A DNA stretch of 64,000 bases from Caprimulgus europaeus (Eukaryota; Chordata; Aves; Caprimulgiformes; Caprimulgidae). How positions within the stretch are numbered: the stretch's first letter is position 1; the number at the start of each line of letters is the position of its first letter. Made by a program: the position numbers and the translations under genes. The notes below the pieces were generated by a model. The model saw only the letters and a program-made list of their open reading frames with translations. It did no database searches and was not told the DNA's origin. Below are positions 12,501 through 21,782 of the stretch, one piece after another. The DNA is taken from assembly GCA_907165065.1 (NCBI GenBank), contig OU015527.1:22581686-22645685 (forward strand), in the 5' to 3' direction.

Positions 12501-13598
12501 TGCTTAGCTGCCTACCTGGCTTAACCCACAACAACCCCTGCTCCCCATCACCCTGTCAGAGAACTTGCTCTGAGCATGGGGACTCACTGTGGTCTAGCAA
12601 ACTATAGCAACAGGAGAAGGGCCTCCCCAAACAGAAATGGCCTCTCCCCTTCCCCTGTGGCATCCATGTTTCTGTCAGAGGTACTTCCAGCCTGACAATG
12701 AAAACAAGTCTCCTAGGGCAACCAAGCTCCTTCGATTCCCCACATAAGGTCTGAAAAGAAAATGCTGCTGCATGTGACCTCACAGTCAGTGCCACCTCCC
12801 AGCTGTCACCCCCTCCCCCCACTGTCCCCTTAATTACACTCCTGTTTTGTGTGTGCTTGGGGTGTGACTGCATAACTATCTCCCTCTCATGCATGAACCA
12901 TGTCCCTGTGCAGTGACAGCACAGTGACCCTTGTCCACACGGGCCTTACAAAGCACTTGTCAAAGTACAGAAACTTTGTTCTGCTAGCCAGTAAGGCCTA
13001 CAAAACTTATATGACAATAAAAGCTGAGCTCCACAAGCGGTTTGTAAAGCAAGCAAAGCAAGGCTGAAGACACTCAGCCTACTGCTGTCCACTGCCCTAA
13101 TACTCACAGCTGCCTCCATGTCACCCTGGCAAAAGAAAATCCCGCTGCACCAGCCCCAGAAACGAGGAAAAAAAAATGGAAAGCCACTATCAAATCAGGA
13201 AGATCTTTGCTCCAGCTCCGCGCCCCGTGTCCCCATACCCCTAGGTCCCGGTTATACCCCGGCCCCGTCCCCCCACCTCGCCGGAGCAGGTCCCGCAGCA
13301 GAAGCCGCCGACGCGGTAAAGCCGGCTGCCCCGGACACACAGGGCTCGGCGGGAGACACAGGCCGGGCCGAGCACGCCCCGGGGACATCGCCCGGGGGCC
13401 GCCCGCTGCACTCACCTGCTTGTGGCGGGCGGCGTGGGGTAGGAGGCAGGCCCGGTGTCCGCGGTGTGGGCCTAGGGCCGAGCAGAGAGCGCAGACGCAG
13501 CTCCCGCAGTCCTCGCAGAACAGCTCCAGCGGCCGCCTTGCATGAAGGGCGCACATCCGCGCCCCAGGGGCCGGGGCCCACGGCTTCCCCTGAGCCAT
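61..13598 (-). CDS. TRIM14: TRIM14, tripartite-motif protein 14 (six coding exons, complete)
   Basis: Spliced CDS on the minus strand: 13598-13416, 9417-9322, 8436-8203, 7152-6990, 6604-6512, 596-61. The exons total 1305 nt, read in one frame with GT/AG borders, and give 434 residues; human TRIM14 has about 442. Seen: a B-box with ligands C16, H19, C28, C31, C36, C39, H45 and H48; a coiled coil across residues 62-171 (FIDEKTQ, RIQQIQQ); a linker; and PRY-SPRY at about 260-434 (WYxxxx-type core with [42 protein letters not shown]). No RING precedes the B-box, as is normal for TRIM14. Known for the family: mammalian TRIM14 is a mitochondrial adaptor that binds MAVS and stabilises cGAS in antiviral innate signalling. 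That this bird protein does the same is inferred. The start ATG sits just inside a CpG island and no better upstream start is in frame. Confidence 0.95.
597..6511 (-). other. TRIM14: TRIM14 intron 5
   Basis: About 5.9 kb between coding exons 5 and 6. It holds the antisense CR1 described separately (about 4362-6140). In the remainder I see no coding exon, RNA gene or clear repeat; short open frames lack recognisable protein character. Confidence 0.8.
4362..6140 (-). mobile_element. CR1 LINE, 5'-truncated, minus strand
   Basis: The 3' tail reads as catagaatcatagaat on plus at 4362-4377, the reverse of the CR1 terminal octamer. Reading leftwards on minus, broken ORF2 frames follow: 6028-5651 ([19 protein letters not shown], the segment before the reverse transcriptase) and 5520-4447 (reverse transcriptase from [17 protein letters not shown] through [19 protein letters not shown] to the C-terminal [19 protein letters not shown]). 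The catalytic motif reads FTDN where active CR1 has FADD. A frameshift or stop separates the two frames near 5520-5650. The copy is dead and lies in TRIM14 intron 5, in the same orientation as the gene. The left end is sharp; the right (5') end is approximate. Confidence 0.93.
6512..6604 (-). CDS. TRIM14: TRIM14 coding exon 5 (linker)
   Basis: A 93-nt exon with acceptor cccag and donor gtaagt. It reads [20 protein letters not shown] and ends PVDRLLFLK, corresponding to the human PGTLLKTSPSPERSLLLK segment. It preserves the one-base phase into the last exon, where the split codon gives H in LKHARSPTW. Confidence 0.88.
6990..7152 (-). CDS. TRIM14: TRIM14 coding exon 4 (linker)
   Basis: A 163-nt exon with acceptor ctcag and donor gtacct. 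It reads [20 protein letters not shown] and continues [15 protein letters not shown] to LEARLKEG. The HP(I/V)PLSFE and RLKE stretches match the human linker between coiled coil and PRY-SPRY. It ends one base into a codon, which exon 5 completes. Confidence 0.9.
8203..8436 (-). CDS. TRIM14: TRIM14 coding exon 3 (coiled coil)
   Basis: A 234-nt exon of 78 codons, phase 0 at both ends, with acceptor tatag and donor gtggta. It starts [20 protein letters not shown] and contains [15 protein letters not shown], which closely follows the human TRIM14 coiled-coil segment. It ends DPIQLLE. Confidence 0.93.
9322..9417 (-). CDS. TRIM14: TRIM14 coding exon 2 (start of coiled coil)
   Basis: A 96-nt exon of 32 codons, phase 0 at both ends, flanked by a tatag acceptor and a gtaagg donor. 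It reads [20 protein letters not shown] and ends IEQAANDLK, matching the second TRIM14 exon in position and character (charged, heptad-like). It is too short to stand out as a simple open reading frame. Confidence 0.9.
9630..9689. repeat. 16-bp inverted repeat with overlapping 20-bp direct repeat
   Basis: Arms at 9630-9645 and 9655-9670 (inner part CTTCATAAGAACAAG against CTTGTTCTTATGAAG) are perfect inverse copies around a 9-base loop. The 20 bases starting gaacaaggaaacctat at 9639-9658 recur directly at 9670-9689. Combined inverted and direct duplication of one small segment is typical of a replication template switch. Confidence 0.9.
12088..12533 (+). mobile_element. ERVL-type solo LTR, 446 bp
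   Basis: The element starts TGTGCTGGTTGTGGCTGGGA and ends CTTAACCCACAACA, flanked on both sides by ACCCC (12083-12087 and 12534-12538), a 5-bp target duplication. Inside are a U3 core (gatattccatgccatg, then tgctcagtaataaaa) and a 3' part with ttattcaactatttttacctcaaccc. These resemble avian ERVL LTRs. No internal viral region or second LTR is present, so it is a solo LTR left by recombination. It lies in TRIM14 intron 1, opposite to the gene. Confidence 0.85.
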
Positions 13599-14020
13599 GA
13601 CGGCCGCGGCGCCGAAAGCGAGGCGGGCGGAAGGCGCGGCAGGGCGCGGGTAGACGCCGCCGTGAGCGCCGCGGGCGGGGGTTCCGCGCTTTGCCCGCCA
13701 AGCGGTGGCTGGGGGTGGAGCGGTGGGAGGTGTGCGGTCCGCAGGCGCGCAGGTGAGCTGCTGCCCGGGGCCCTGAGACGGCGTCGCCGTGCCAGTCGCC
13801 CTTCCGAGGGGGCGGGTGGCCGAGCGGGGCCGAGCCGCATCATCCCTCGCCGGAGCCGAACCCCACGGCGGCAGCGGCGGGTTGAGCCTTGGTTAAGCCA
13901 TCGGTGCTGGGCAGTAAATGCTGGCGAGAGCCGCGCCTGGCTCCCGGTGCGCACGGGCATGGGGAGAGGCAGTGGCAGTGCCGTGGGAGCTGCGCGGATG
14001 GGCCGCTGACATCGTCTGGT
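13230..14020. promoter_or_regulatory. CpG island / TRIM14 promoter region
   Basis: A sharply GC- and CpG-rich block surrounds the TRIM14 start codon, in contrast to the AT-rich flanks. It covers coding exon 1, the start of intron 1 and about 400 bases upstream of the ATG. No TATA box is obvious near the ATG, as is usual for CpG-island promoters. Overlapping open frames on both strands here look like composition artefacts. CpG islands are often bidirectional, so a divergent plus-strand transcript is possible but nothing in the sequence proves one. Confidence 0.75.
13416..13598 (-). CDS. TRIM14: TRIM14 coding exon 1 (B-box)
   Basis: It encodes residues 1-61. The ATG is at 13598-13596 with a G at +4 and a purine at -3. 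The eight zinc ligands of a B-box are visible (CALH, CEDC, CALC, HRGH). The exon ends in ARHKQ followed by a gtgag donor, phase 0. The open frame continues into the intron, so the donor and the match of exon 2 decide the end. Confidence 0.93.
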
Positions 14021-14100
14021 ACTCGAGCTGGAAAACTGACTGCTTTGTGTAATTTCAGCAGCGTCGATGAGGAATGCCCTCGGTTTTATAGCTGAGCAAA

Positions 14101-14608
14101 ACAATCCGATCCAAACCCGGAACGATTCGTCTTCAGGGTATGTTTTTTCGCTATTTTTCCATTAGATTTTTTTCCTGTGTAACGTCGCATTTATAAAAAT
14201 CGAAATAAAATGCTCACAGTCTTACAAAGTTCGCATGCTTACTTTCTTTCTTTGACAAAACCTCTTAGCTACATTCAGCCAAATTCATAAGGGATTTTTA
14301 ATCTGCTTGTTTCTTTCTGTAAATAAAAGCAATCCAGAATATTGACAAAACGAAAGGAAACAAAACAAAAAAAAGTAAATGTGAAAAAATAGGAACATAC
14401 TTAGAAATGAGCATTTTGGTGGAAAGTTTGAGAGTCAGGATGTGGAGCTCTGAGGAGCAAGGGCAGTCCCACTGAAAACAGGAGGAATCTTATGCGAGCA
14501 GAATTGCTGAGATATTCAGAGATTTCGAAAGACTTTCTCCACAAGTGCCTTGTACAGACCCCATGCTAGAGCCATGGAATTATAAGGATTGTTAGGAGTA
14601 TCTGCAGA
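14101..14608. other. Intergenic stretch upstream of TRIM14
   Basis: AT-rich sequence after the CpG island. I recognise no gene, repeat or RNA here. Confidence 0.6.
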
Positions 14609-15662
14609 TCATTCTGGTGGGAAGAAGCCAGAGAGTGGTGGTCAATGGGGCAGAGTCTAGTTGGAGACCTGTGTCTAGTGGAGTCCCTCAAGGGTCGGTA
14701 CTAGTACCAGTATTATTCAATAGATTCATCAATGACCTGGATGAGGGAACAGAGGGCACTGTCAGCAAGTTTGCTGGTGACACAAAGCTGGGAGGAGTGG
14801 CTGACACAGCAGAGGGCTGTGCTGCCATCCAGAGAGACCTGGACAGGCTGGAGAGCTGGGCAGGGAAAAACTTGATGAAATATAATAAAGGCAAGTGTAG
14901 GGTGTTGCACCTGGGCAGGAACAACCCCAGGTTCCAGTACAGGCTGGGGAATGATCTTCTAGAGAGCAGTGTAAGGGAAAGGGATCTGGGAGTCCTGGTG
15001 GCCAGCAGGATGCCCATGAGCCAGCACTGTGCCCTTGTGGCCAGGAAGGCCAATGGCATCCTGGGGTGCATTAGAAGGGCTGTGGTTGGTAGGTCAAGAG
15101 AGGTTCTCCTCCCCCTCTACTCTGCCCTGGTGAGGCCACATCTGGAATATTGTGTCCAGTTCTGGGCTCCACAGTTCAAGAAGGACAGGGAGCTGCTTGA
15201 GAGAGTCCAGCACAGAGCCACCAAGATGATGAAGGGAGTGGAGCATCTCCCTTATGAGGAAAGGCTGAGGGAGCTGGGCCTCTTTAGCTTGGAGAAGAGG
15301 AGACTGAGGGGTGACCTCATTAATGTTTATAAATATTTGATGGGTGAGTGTCAGGAGGATGGAGCCAGGCTCTTCACAGTGATGACCAATGATAGGACAA
15401 GGGGCAATGGGTGTAAGCTGGAACACAGGAGGTTCCACTTAAATTTGAGAAGGAACTTCTTTAAGGTGAGGGTGACAGAGCACTGGAACAGGCTGCCCAG
15501 GGAGGTTGTGGAGTCTCCTTCTCTGGAGACATTCAAGACCCGCCTGGACGCCTTCCTGTGTGAACTCATCTAGGTGTTCCTGCTCCAGCAGGGGGATTGG
15601 ACTAGATGATCTTTCGAGGTCCTTTCCAATCCCTGACATTCTGTGATTCTGTGATTCTGTGA
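14609..15662 (+). mobile_element. CR1 LINE, young-looking, 5'-truncated
   Basis: A 318-codon open frame (14617-15573) covers the C-terminal part of the CR1 reverse transcriptase and tail: [71 protein letters not shown]. It ends with tandem ATTCTGTG octamers at 15639-15662. The catalytic motif reads FAGD instead of FADD. It is very similar to the copy at 21783-22898 and starts a few dozen bases further into the element. Confidence 0.95.
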
Positions 15663-15667
15663 TCATT

Positions 15668-16000
15668 TGCTCCCACCCACGCAGACAGAAAAGCACTAGC
15701 CCCTGCTTTAAAATGAGGAAAGATGAGGGATTCACAAGCTACTTGGGACCCTGTTCCAGTGTTTGACCATCCTCACAGTGAAAACGTTTCCAAAGCAACA
15801 TTTTCCTCATTACATCTTGTACCATGATGTTTCACTGTGCCCTTCGAAGGAGAGCAGTGTACTCATCTTCTCTATCTGCTCCTATAAGGGAGTTGCAGAC
15901 AGCACCGAGTTCTCTGCTGGACGCTGAACAAGCCCAGTTCCTTCCATGTCTCTGAACACTGATACCAAGAAAGCCCATCAGAGAAACAGTCTCTAAGACT
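15668..16000 (-). mobile_element. Old CR1 fragment, antisense
   Basis: Degenerate CR1 3'-region sequence in reverse: ccctgttccagtgtttgacc, cctcacagtgaaaacg, then gctgaacaagcccagttcct. These correspond to the segments for the C-terminal HWNR region and the LFSLEKR region. It abuts the end of the sense CR1 before it. The boundaries are approximate and no intact frame remains. Confidence 0.65.
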
Positions 16001-16689
16001 CGTTTTGGTGTTTTAGAAAGCAGATATTCCTTGTTGCAGTGCTGGATGCACACAGAGATCGCTCCCCCAAGGTGTGTGTTTGCATCTTTGTTTGAGCATA
16101 CCTTATATTGACCTAATACATGCATATTCATTGAAATTTCGATAAATTATCTACATATTCAAAACATTTCCCGTAACTATTTAGCATATGGAAATGTCCC
16201 TCATGCTTGCACAGTAAAATGAGTCGGTGGTCTTCACTGGATCTGCTGATTTAACTCCTCTTTGATTCTGTGCAGTGGTGTCTTTTTACATGCATGGGAC
16301 AGCATTCCTTGAATAATATTTGGTCCTTCCTCAGGCTTAAACACTTTGATAAAATTTGCAAGGTTATCAGCAATTTGTGAGGAATTTCATTCAAAGGTTG
16401 TTAGCATATGTATATATCAAACATAAATGCTCATCCCATGGTTATCAGCAGTTTTATTCAAAGATTGTTACAACAGCTGGGTGATATCTAAGCAACTAAG
16501 GGATCTATAAATCTTTTAGTTTCTAATTTCTCAGGGTTTACTCTTTCAACATGCTGTGCTTCAGCTCTATTACTGTCCTGGTGGATTCAGCAGGAGGATT
16601 TGCTTAATAGAGCCAATGTGTGTACTGTCCAGGGAAGTGTGTGGCTTGTCTCCATCACCCCAAAGCCACACTGTTGGAAGATACTCAGC

Positions 16690-17060
16690 CCAGGACCATT
16701 TCCATTTCTAGGTTGAGTTGTTCCCCAGCCTGTTGCTGCACAGCCTTAATTGTTGCAGAGTTGCTTCATGGGTTGGATAAGCCCCGAGGCCTCTTGGTGA
16801 GGTTCATGCTAGTACATTTCTGCAGTATGTCACAGTCCCTCGGAAGAGTGACCCTGCTTGCCACTCTGTCATTCCTTAACCCCTGCTCCACTCACTCCTG
16901 GTTTGCAATCACAGCAAACCTGCTGAGGGCGTATTCCACCCTGTTGCCCTGGTTGTTGATAAGAACATTAGAAAGCACTGGGCATCGATCCCTGAGGACC
17001 GCCACTAGTACCCAGCTACCACCTGGACTTTGTACATCTAGTGACAGCAGTTAGTGCCAG
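16690..17060 (-). mobile_element. Old CR1 fragment, antisense, reverse-transcriptase part
   Basis: Degenerate antisense CR1: cagcaaacctgctgagggcg, ttgataagaacattagaaag, cactgggcatcgatccctga. These fit the stretch around the FADD and [14 protein letters not shown] regions. Together with 15668-16000 it could be one old element with a poorly preserved middle. The ends are approximate. Confidence 0.55.
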
Positions 17061-17741
17061 GGAGTCCAGGCTGGTTTTTGTCCTCTTTCTAATCTGCCTA
17101 TACAAACAACAGTTCATTTTGCTTCTGAGGATATTATTGAGGGTCATGACTTGCAGTGTTAGAATTTGAGGGTTATTAGGACTTAAGGCATTATTTCCCA
17201 TTTGACATATGACTTTGCAAATAAACTTACGGAGCTAGACTTTCTGGGCTTTTTGGTGTTTTTAATTTACTTTAGAGGAGAGAGGTGCAATAAAACTGAA
17301 ATATTTGCGTAAACACTAGCAGATGGTCAGGTGCCAATATCATGCACTAAAATCAGATGTGCCTTCACCCTGCTACTTTACTGTCTAACACTGTGGGAAA
17401 ATGGTGCTGTACTGTGGTTGTGAGACATTAGAAGAGCAGGAGAGAACCTGTTATTTTCTTGCAGCTCTCACATTAATCTTTCTAGAAGGAACGCCATTAA
17501 GCTTTCAAAACAGGGTTTAAATGCCTCAAAGCATGCTTCAGGCTGTTCCTGGCCAAGAAGAATTATCCTCCAGCCACAGGTAATGCAGAGAAGTAGAGTT
17601 AAACAAGAAGAAAATGGGAAGCTGTAACATTTTCCTGGTTCAGCACCACCTCATTATGAAAGTGGGCTGGGGAAGAAGAGTGAGATAAGAACAGGTCTGA
17701 GTCTCCACCTGTTAGTTTTGAGGTGATATGGCACTCTTCTT
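17061..17741. other. Intergenic stretch
   Basis: No gene or clear repeat is recognised. Confidence 0.5.
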
Positions 17742-18226
17742 CTATGGTGGTTTCACTTGGCTAGCAGGAAACACAGCCACTCGCTTACTCTCCCCACACC
17801 TAGGGAACAGGGGAGACAATTGGAGGGGTAAGGGTAAGGAGACTCATAGGCTGGGATAAGAACAATTTAACAATTGAAACAAACAAAAAAAAAGAATGAC
17901 AATAACAATGGTAATAATAGTAATAATAAAATATTGGTAATAATTTAATAATAAAATGTACAAAAGAGTGCTACACAGCGCAACTGCTCACCACCCACTG
18001 ACCAAGTCTGGCTTGTTTTTGGATAATGATCCTGGAGAAGTGACAATCCCAAAAACTGAAACCACAATCTCAGAAGAACAAGAGCCTGAGCAAAAGCCAG
18101 CGATCCCAAGAGACTCTCATTAATGTACTGAATGGGACATCATATGATATGGAATATCTAACTGGCACATCCAAATGACAATTTGAGTTATTAATTTTAA
18201 TATTCTCTCCCCCCTAGACCTTGTCA
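17742..18226 (-). mobile_element. ERVL-type LTR, antisense, 5'-truncated
   Basis: Read on minus, the 3' end lies at about 17742 (plus: tatggtggtttcacttggct). The internal run of AAT-type trinucleotides (17895-17960) and the motif catcatatgatatggaatat at 18140-18159 match the U3 core of the other ERVL-type LTRs here. Similarity stops at about 18226, before a normal LTR 5' end. Part of it (18114-18226) is repeated at 19134-19246. Confidence 0.7.
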
Positions 18227-19246
18227 TGAATATTTGTGTTGTGTTCTCTGTTACTTTCATAGCATGTAGTATTGATACTGGGTCAGTAAATGTCAAACTC
18301 TACAAAAGTTATAAGATTTCCTGTCATTTTTTGTACAGTGAATGACTTTATGCATTGCAGAACTCACTAAATATTATGCTAATACTATTAATTTTTTGTA
18401 CCAGATATGTTATTAGTAACACAGACAGATGGTCTGGTGATATAATTATTTTACTATGTGAGTGACAAATCACCCAAGACCAAAGCTAACATCTTTTATT
18501 TCTTGATGCTATATCATTTGTAGTTCTCAACTGCATTTACTCCTTTTGTTGCTATCTGATCAATCTTCATGTTGAAGTCTTAAAAATGAAGAGCAATCAT
18601 TTCCTTTCATGCTCTGCAACCTCCTTTCCTTGTTGTATCTCCTTAAATCCACTGATGCTGCCTCAAGCTGCCATGGTGTACAGAGGAAGACAAAGGGCAG
18701 TTTGCAGTAATTGCTTTTTTTTTTCAATTTGTCCTTGCTCTTTGGAAGGAAAGTGACATGATCAAATGTCATAAGGCCAGGCAAACTTTCACATTTTGAA
18801 ATCATACAGGGCCAAAATACTCCTGGCTCTCATGTTGGAGTAGTTTTAGGTAGAAAGGAAGCATATGTTTGCAAAAGAGTAGTAATAACTCTCTGTACAC
18901 AGAGGGATATGGCCTATAATCAACAGCAGGTCAGTAAATTGCAGAGCAAGTCCTAACAGAACTAATACTTCAGATGTTGCAAAGTCACATGTTCTAGCAG
19001 CACCAGTATGCATAATTACCTCTTTCAATTAACATAATTATTATATGAATTTTTAAATAAATACTTTTGAATTACTATGCAAAAGTATCACAGATAACTG
19101 CTAAGGGTATTCTTTTAAGATAAAATTAATATTATCTCATCAATATACTGAACATGACATCATATGACATGGAATATGCCATTGGTGTATCCAAATGCCA
19201 ATTTGAGTTATTAATTTTAAAATTCTCTCCCCTCCAGGACCTTGCA
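18114..19246. repeat. Direct repeat pair of about 113 bp
   Basis: Segments 18114-18226 and 19134-19246 align over their whole length with scattered differences, for example both hold caatttgagttattaatttt. Both ends of the match fall inside LTR sequence. Confidence 0.8.
18227..19133. other. 907-bp spacer between LTR pieces
   Basis: AT-rich sequence separating two antisense LTR pieces that share about 113 bp. I recognise no retroviral gag, pol or env coding sequence in it. It may be an insertion, leftover non-coding internal sequence or unrelated genomic DNA. Confidence 0.45.
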
Positions 19247-19422
19247 CCTATAGACCAACAAAACATGAAGTCCTTCGACTTCCAGTGGCAATTGAAAACA
19301 TTAGTATGTTATCAATGTTCTTCTCATAACAAATCCCATCCCAAAACCAAAACACAGTGCCATTGTAGCTACTAAGAAGAAAACTAACTCTGTTCCAGAT
19401 GAAAACCAGGACACCTTCTCTC
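19134..19422 (-). mobile_element. ERVL-type LTR 5' part, antisense
   Basis: On minus it begins tgtcctggttttcatctgga at 19422, a typical start for this avian LTR type, and includes the U3 core (plus: catcatatgacatggaatat at 19160-19179). It stops near 19134 and so lacks the 3' half that is present at 17742-18226. Confidence 0.7.
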
Positions 19423-21782
19423 CTGAAAAATCAAACATCCTCCAAACCCCAGCAAACATGGTTTGGTGAATGTGTTTCTCCTGGCCACACAAATTCAGTC
19501 CTGTCTGAAAGATTTAATCAGTTCCTGTACCTGAAAGGAGCTATTTTTTTTTCTTTAATGCTGCATATTCTTATATGCTTTTCTAAGCATGTCAGAAAGC
19601 CTCAGTTCAAGTGTTTTTATTTTTACCTCATTTCCTATCTGTAACAGCATGTGACTCAAAAACACTTGGATACCTGTTATCTTGGCTGGATGCTTTTAAT
19701 GCAGCAGTGACAGCTGGTAAACCTGCAGCAAGCTCTCTCCCACTAGAAAGGCTGGGTTGCACAGAGACAGATCTCCATGTGCCTCTCAGAGATGAAGCTC
19801 CAGGAGGTGCAGCAGTTCTGTGGTGAGTCACTGTTTTCAGTGCTGTAGTATCAGACTATTTCTGATAAAATCAAACAGACGTTAGTAGATGGTACTGTCT
19901 ATTTCAGAACAGTGAGAGCCTAATCTATCCACCCCACAGCTTTCTCACTTGTTATTGTCTGCTGACTTTCTCTGAGATACTGTGCTCTTGCAGTGGAATT
20001 GTCCTGTAGGCTATCTTAACCACCTTAAGTGAAGGGCACTCATGTATTGCTTCTCTGACTCTTCCAAGAATACACTTTTCACTTTTCGGCAAACCTCTGG
20101 ATGATTGCCTCTCTGCATAGCTCAGACACCTTACTTCTCAGAGTGTGCACCTCTGGAGTTACAAAGGAGCTCTAATGTTCATGTACAGTGACTGTGCTGC
20201 AGCATTTCCTACAGCCCTTCAGTTGCCAGCACCAACTGAGCTCATAACAACACTCAGGACAGTTCAGGCATCTCTCAGCACAGTCATCCAAAATAAATGT
20301 CCTGGCAGATACCACATGAAGTTCCATCTGTTTCAATGTTTCTCTGCATAGATTTGAGGCAGGTGCTTTAAGCCACAGAAAGAAGGAGGATACACTCAAA
20401 GCTATTCTTCCTGAAACCCCAACAGCTTCTTGCACATAAGAGGAGCAGCAGCAAATGTAAAAGCAACACCAATATGGAAAATCATCCTATTTTCAGTTTG
20501 GAGTCATTCTAGCAAAACCATTCAAATAGCTATGTTATTACTTATAAAATAATTTACCAAATCATACAGACAAACCAGTTTGACATCTCAGGTAATACTG
20601 CTGACCCAATACTGCTTTCCCAAGGCCAAATCAGCAGCCATTATTATGGTTCCAGAATGGAGAGACATCAGAGAGTGGTGCTATTTCAGGTTTATTGCTT
20701 CTTTTCTGCTACAGCCTTACCACTTCTGAAAGATCATTTGCTGTACAAAGGCAGGGTAATTATACAAAACAGGAAATCGGTGCTTTAAGAAATCTAGTTG
20801 GTAGTTACTCCTGTTAGCTGAAGCCAGTTAAAGTTGCATATGTTACTGTTGTATGCATACAATAAAAACGTAGAAATGCAGCTGAATATAACAGAAGGGA
20901 AATTACTGGGATGTGTATATGCAAACTATTAACATGTCACATATGAAGTGTGAGAAGAAATAAGGAAATAAGGGTGAGGTGAGGGATAAATAGCTGCCAA
21001 AAATGGGGGAGATGCTGGAAACATTATTGAAAAAATCCTCTCCTTGTTCCTGCTGTCTCTCTGACAGACCTCACAGCGGCAGCCTTCCTGGGCTTCATGA
21101 ATGCAGTAACCACAAATCTTTCCTGGAATCCTTGCTGCAGTAAGAAGGTTCACCATGTCAATCAAACATAGTACCTTCTTCCACCACAGTAGCTGAAATA
21201 CCTGGTCAAAGTGCTACAGCAAAATGAGCTACCATATCACTGTCTTCAGGTGGTAGTAAACCTGAAATGAAGTGTGCTATCTAGAAGCTTGGGAAAAAGG
21301 TTTATATGCTAGTAAGTCAGCAAAACATGCAACCAGGTAGCTTAACACTGCTTATCTGAGACCAAACATACTATCAACCTCTGTTGTCCCAATGGGGCAT
21401 CTGCACAGCTGATAACTTAAGACTCTTCTAGCGGTGCCAGGATGGTGCTTTACCTCTCAAAGTTTTCCATCAGCTGTTCATTTCAAAATGAAAAATCTGC
21501 TAAATTTGCTTCTAGGCATCAGAAACCTTGTGGTACATGAATTCATTCAGAAAGGGAAGCTGCATTGTGAGACACAGAAGGGTGTAAAGGTGGCATAGTG
21601 CAGTCCACTGCAAAAGCCAGCATGTAAAACTACGTTAGGGTGAACATATATTTTACGTTGACTCACATTCTATTTGCATGTTTGAAAAAGCACAGAGCTT
21701 TGCAGAAGCAGTAACTGACAAGGGACGCTCCTTATGCTGTTAAATAATGCAATCTAAATCTACCAAGGTTAGCAAAGGCTAG
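19423..21782. other. Intergenic stretch
   Basis: About 2.4 kb in which I recognise no gene, RNA or transposable element. Open frames are short and lack conserved character. Confidence 0.55.

Larger units (their letters stand above)
9418..13415 (-). other. TRIM14: TRIM14 intron 1
   Basis: A 4-kb first intron. It contains the hairpin duplication at 9630-9689 and the ERVL-type solo LTR at 12088-12533; the last 200 bases belong to the CpG island. No further gene is seen. Confidence 0.8.

Noticed and set aside
13104-14104. Open frames of 112-210 codons on both strands in the CpG island
   Set aside because: They are arginine-, proline- and alanine-rich artefacts of CpG-dense DNA; only the first exon of TRIM14 is supported by splice site and homology.
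14688-15569. Antisense open frames opposite the CR1 reverse transcriptase (also at 21934-22782 and 50246-50773)
   Set aside because: Shadow frames of CR1 coding sequence, recurring with each copy; no independent protein character.
17880-17960. AAT-rich run as an independent microsatellite
   Set aside because: The same kind of run occurs at the equivalent place of the LTR at 31560-31620, so it belongs to the LTR family.
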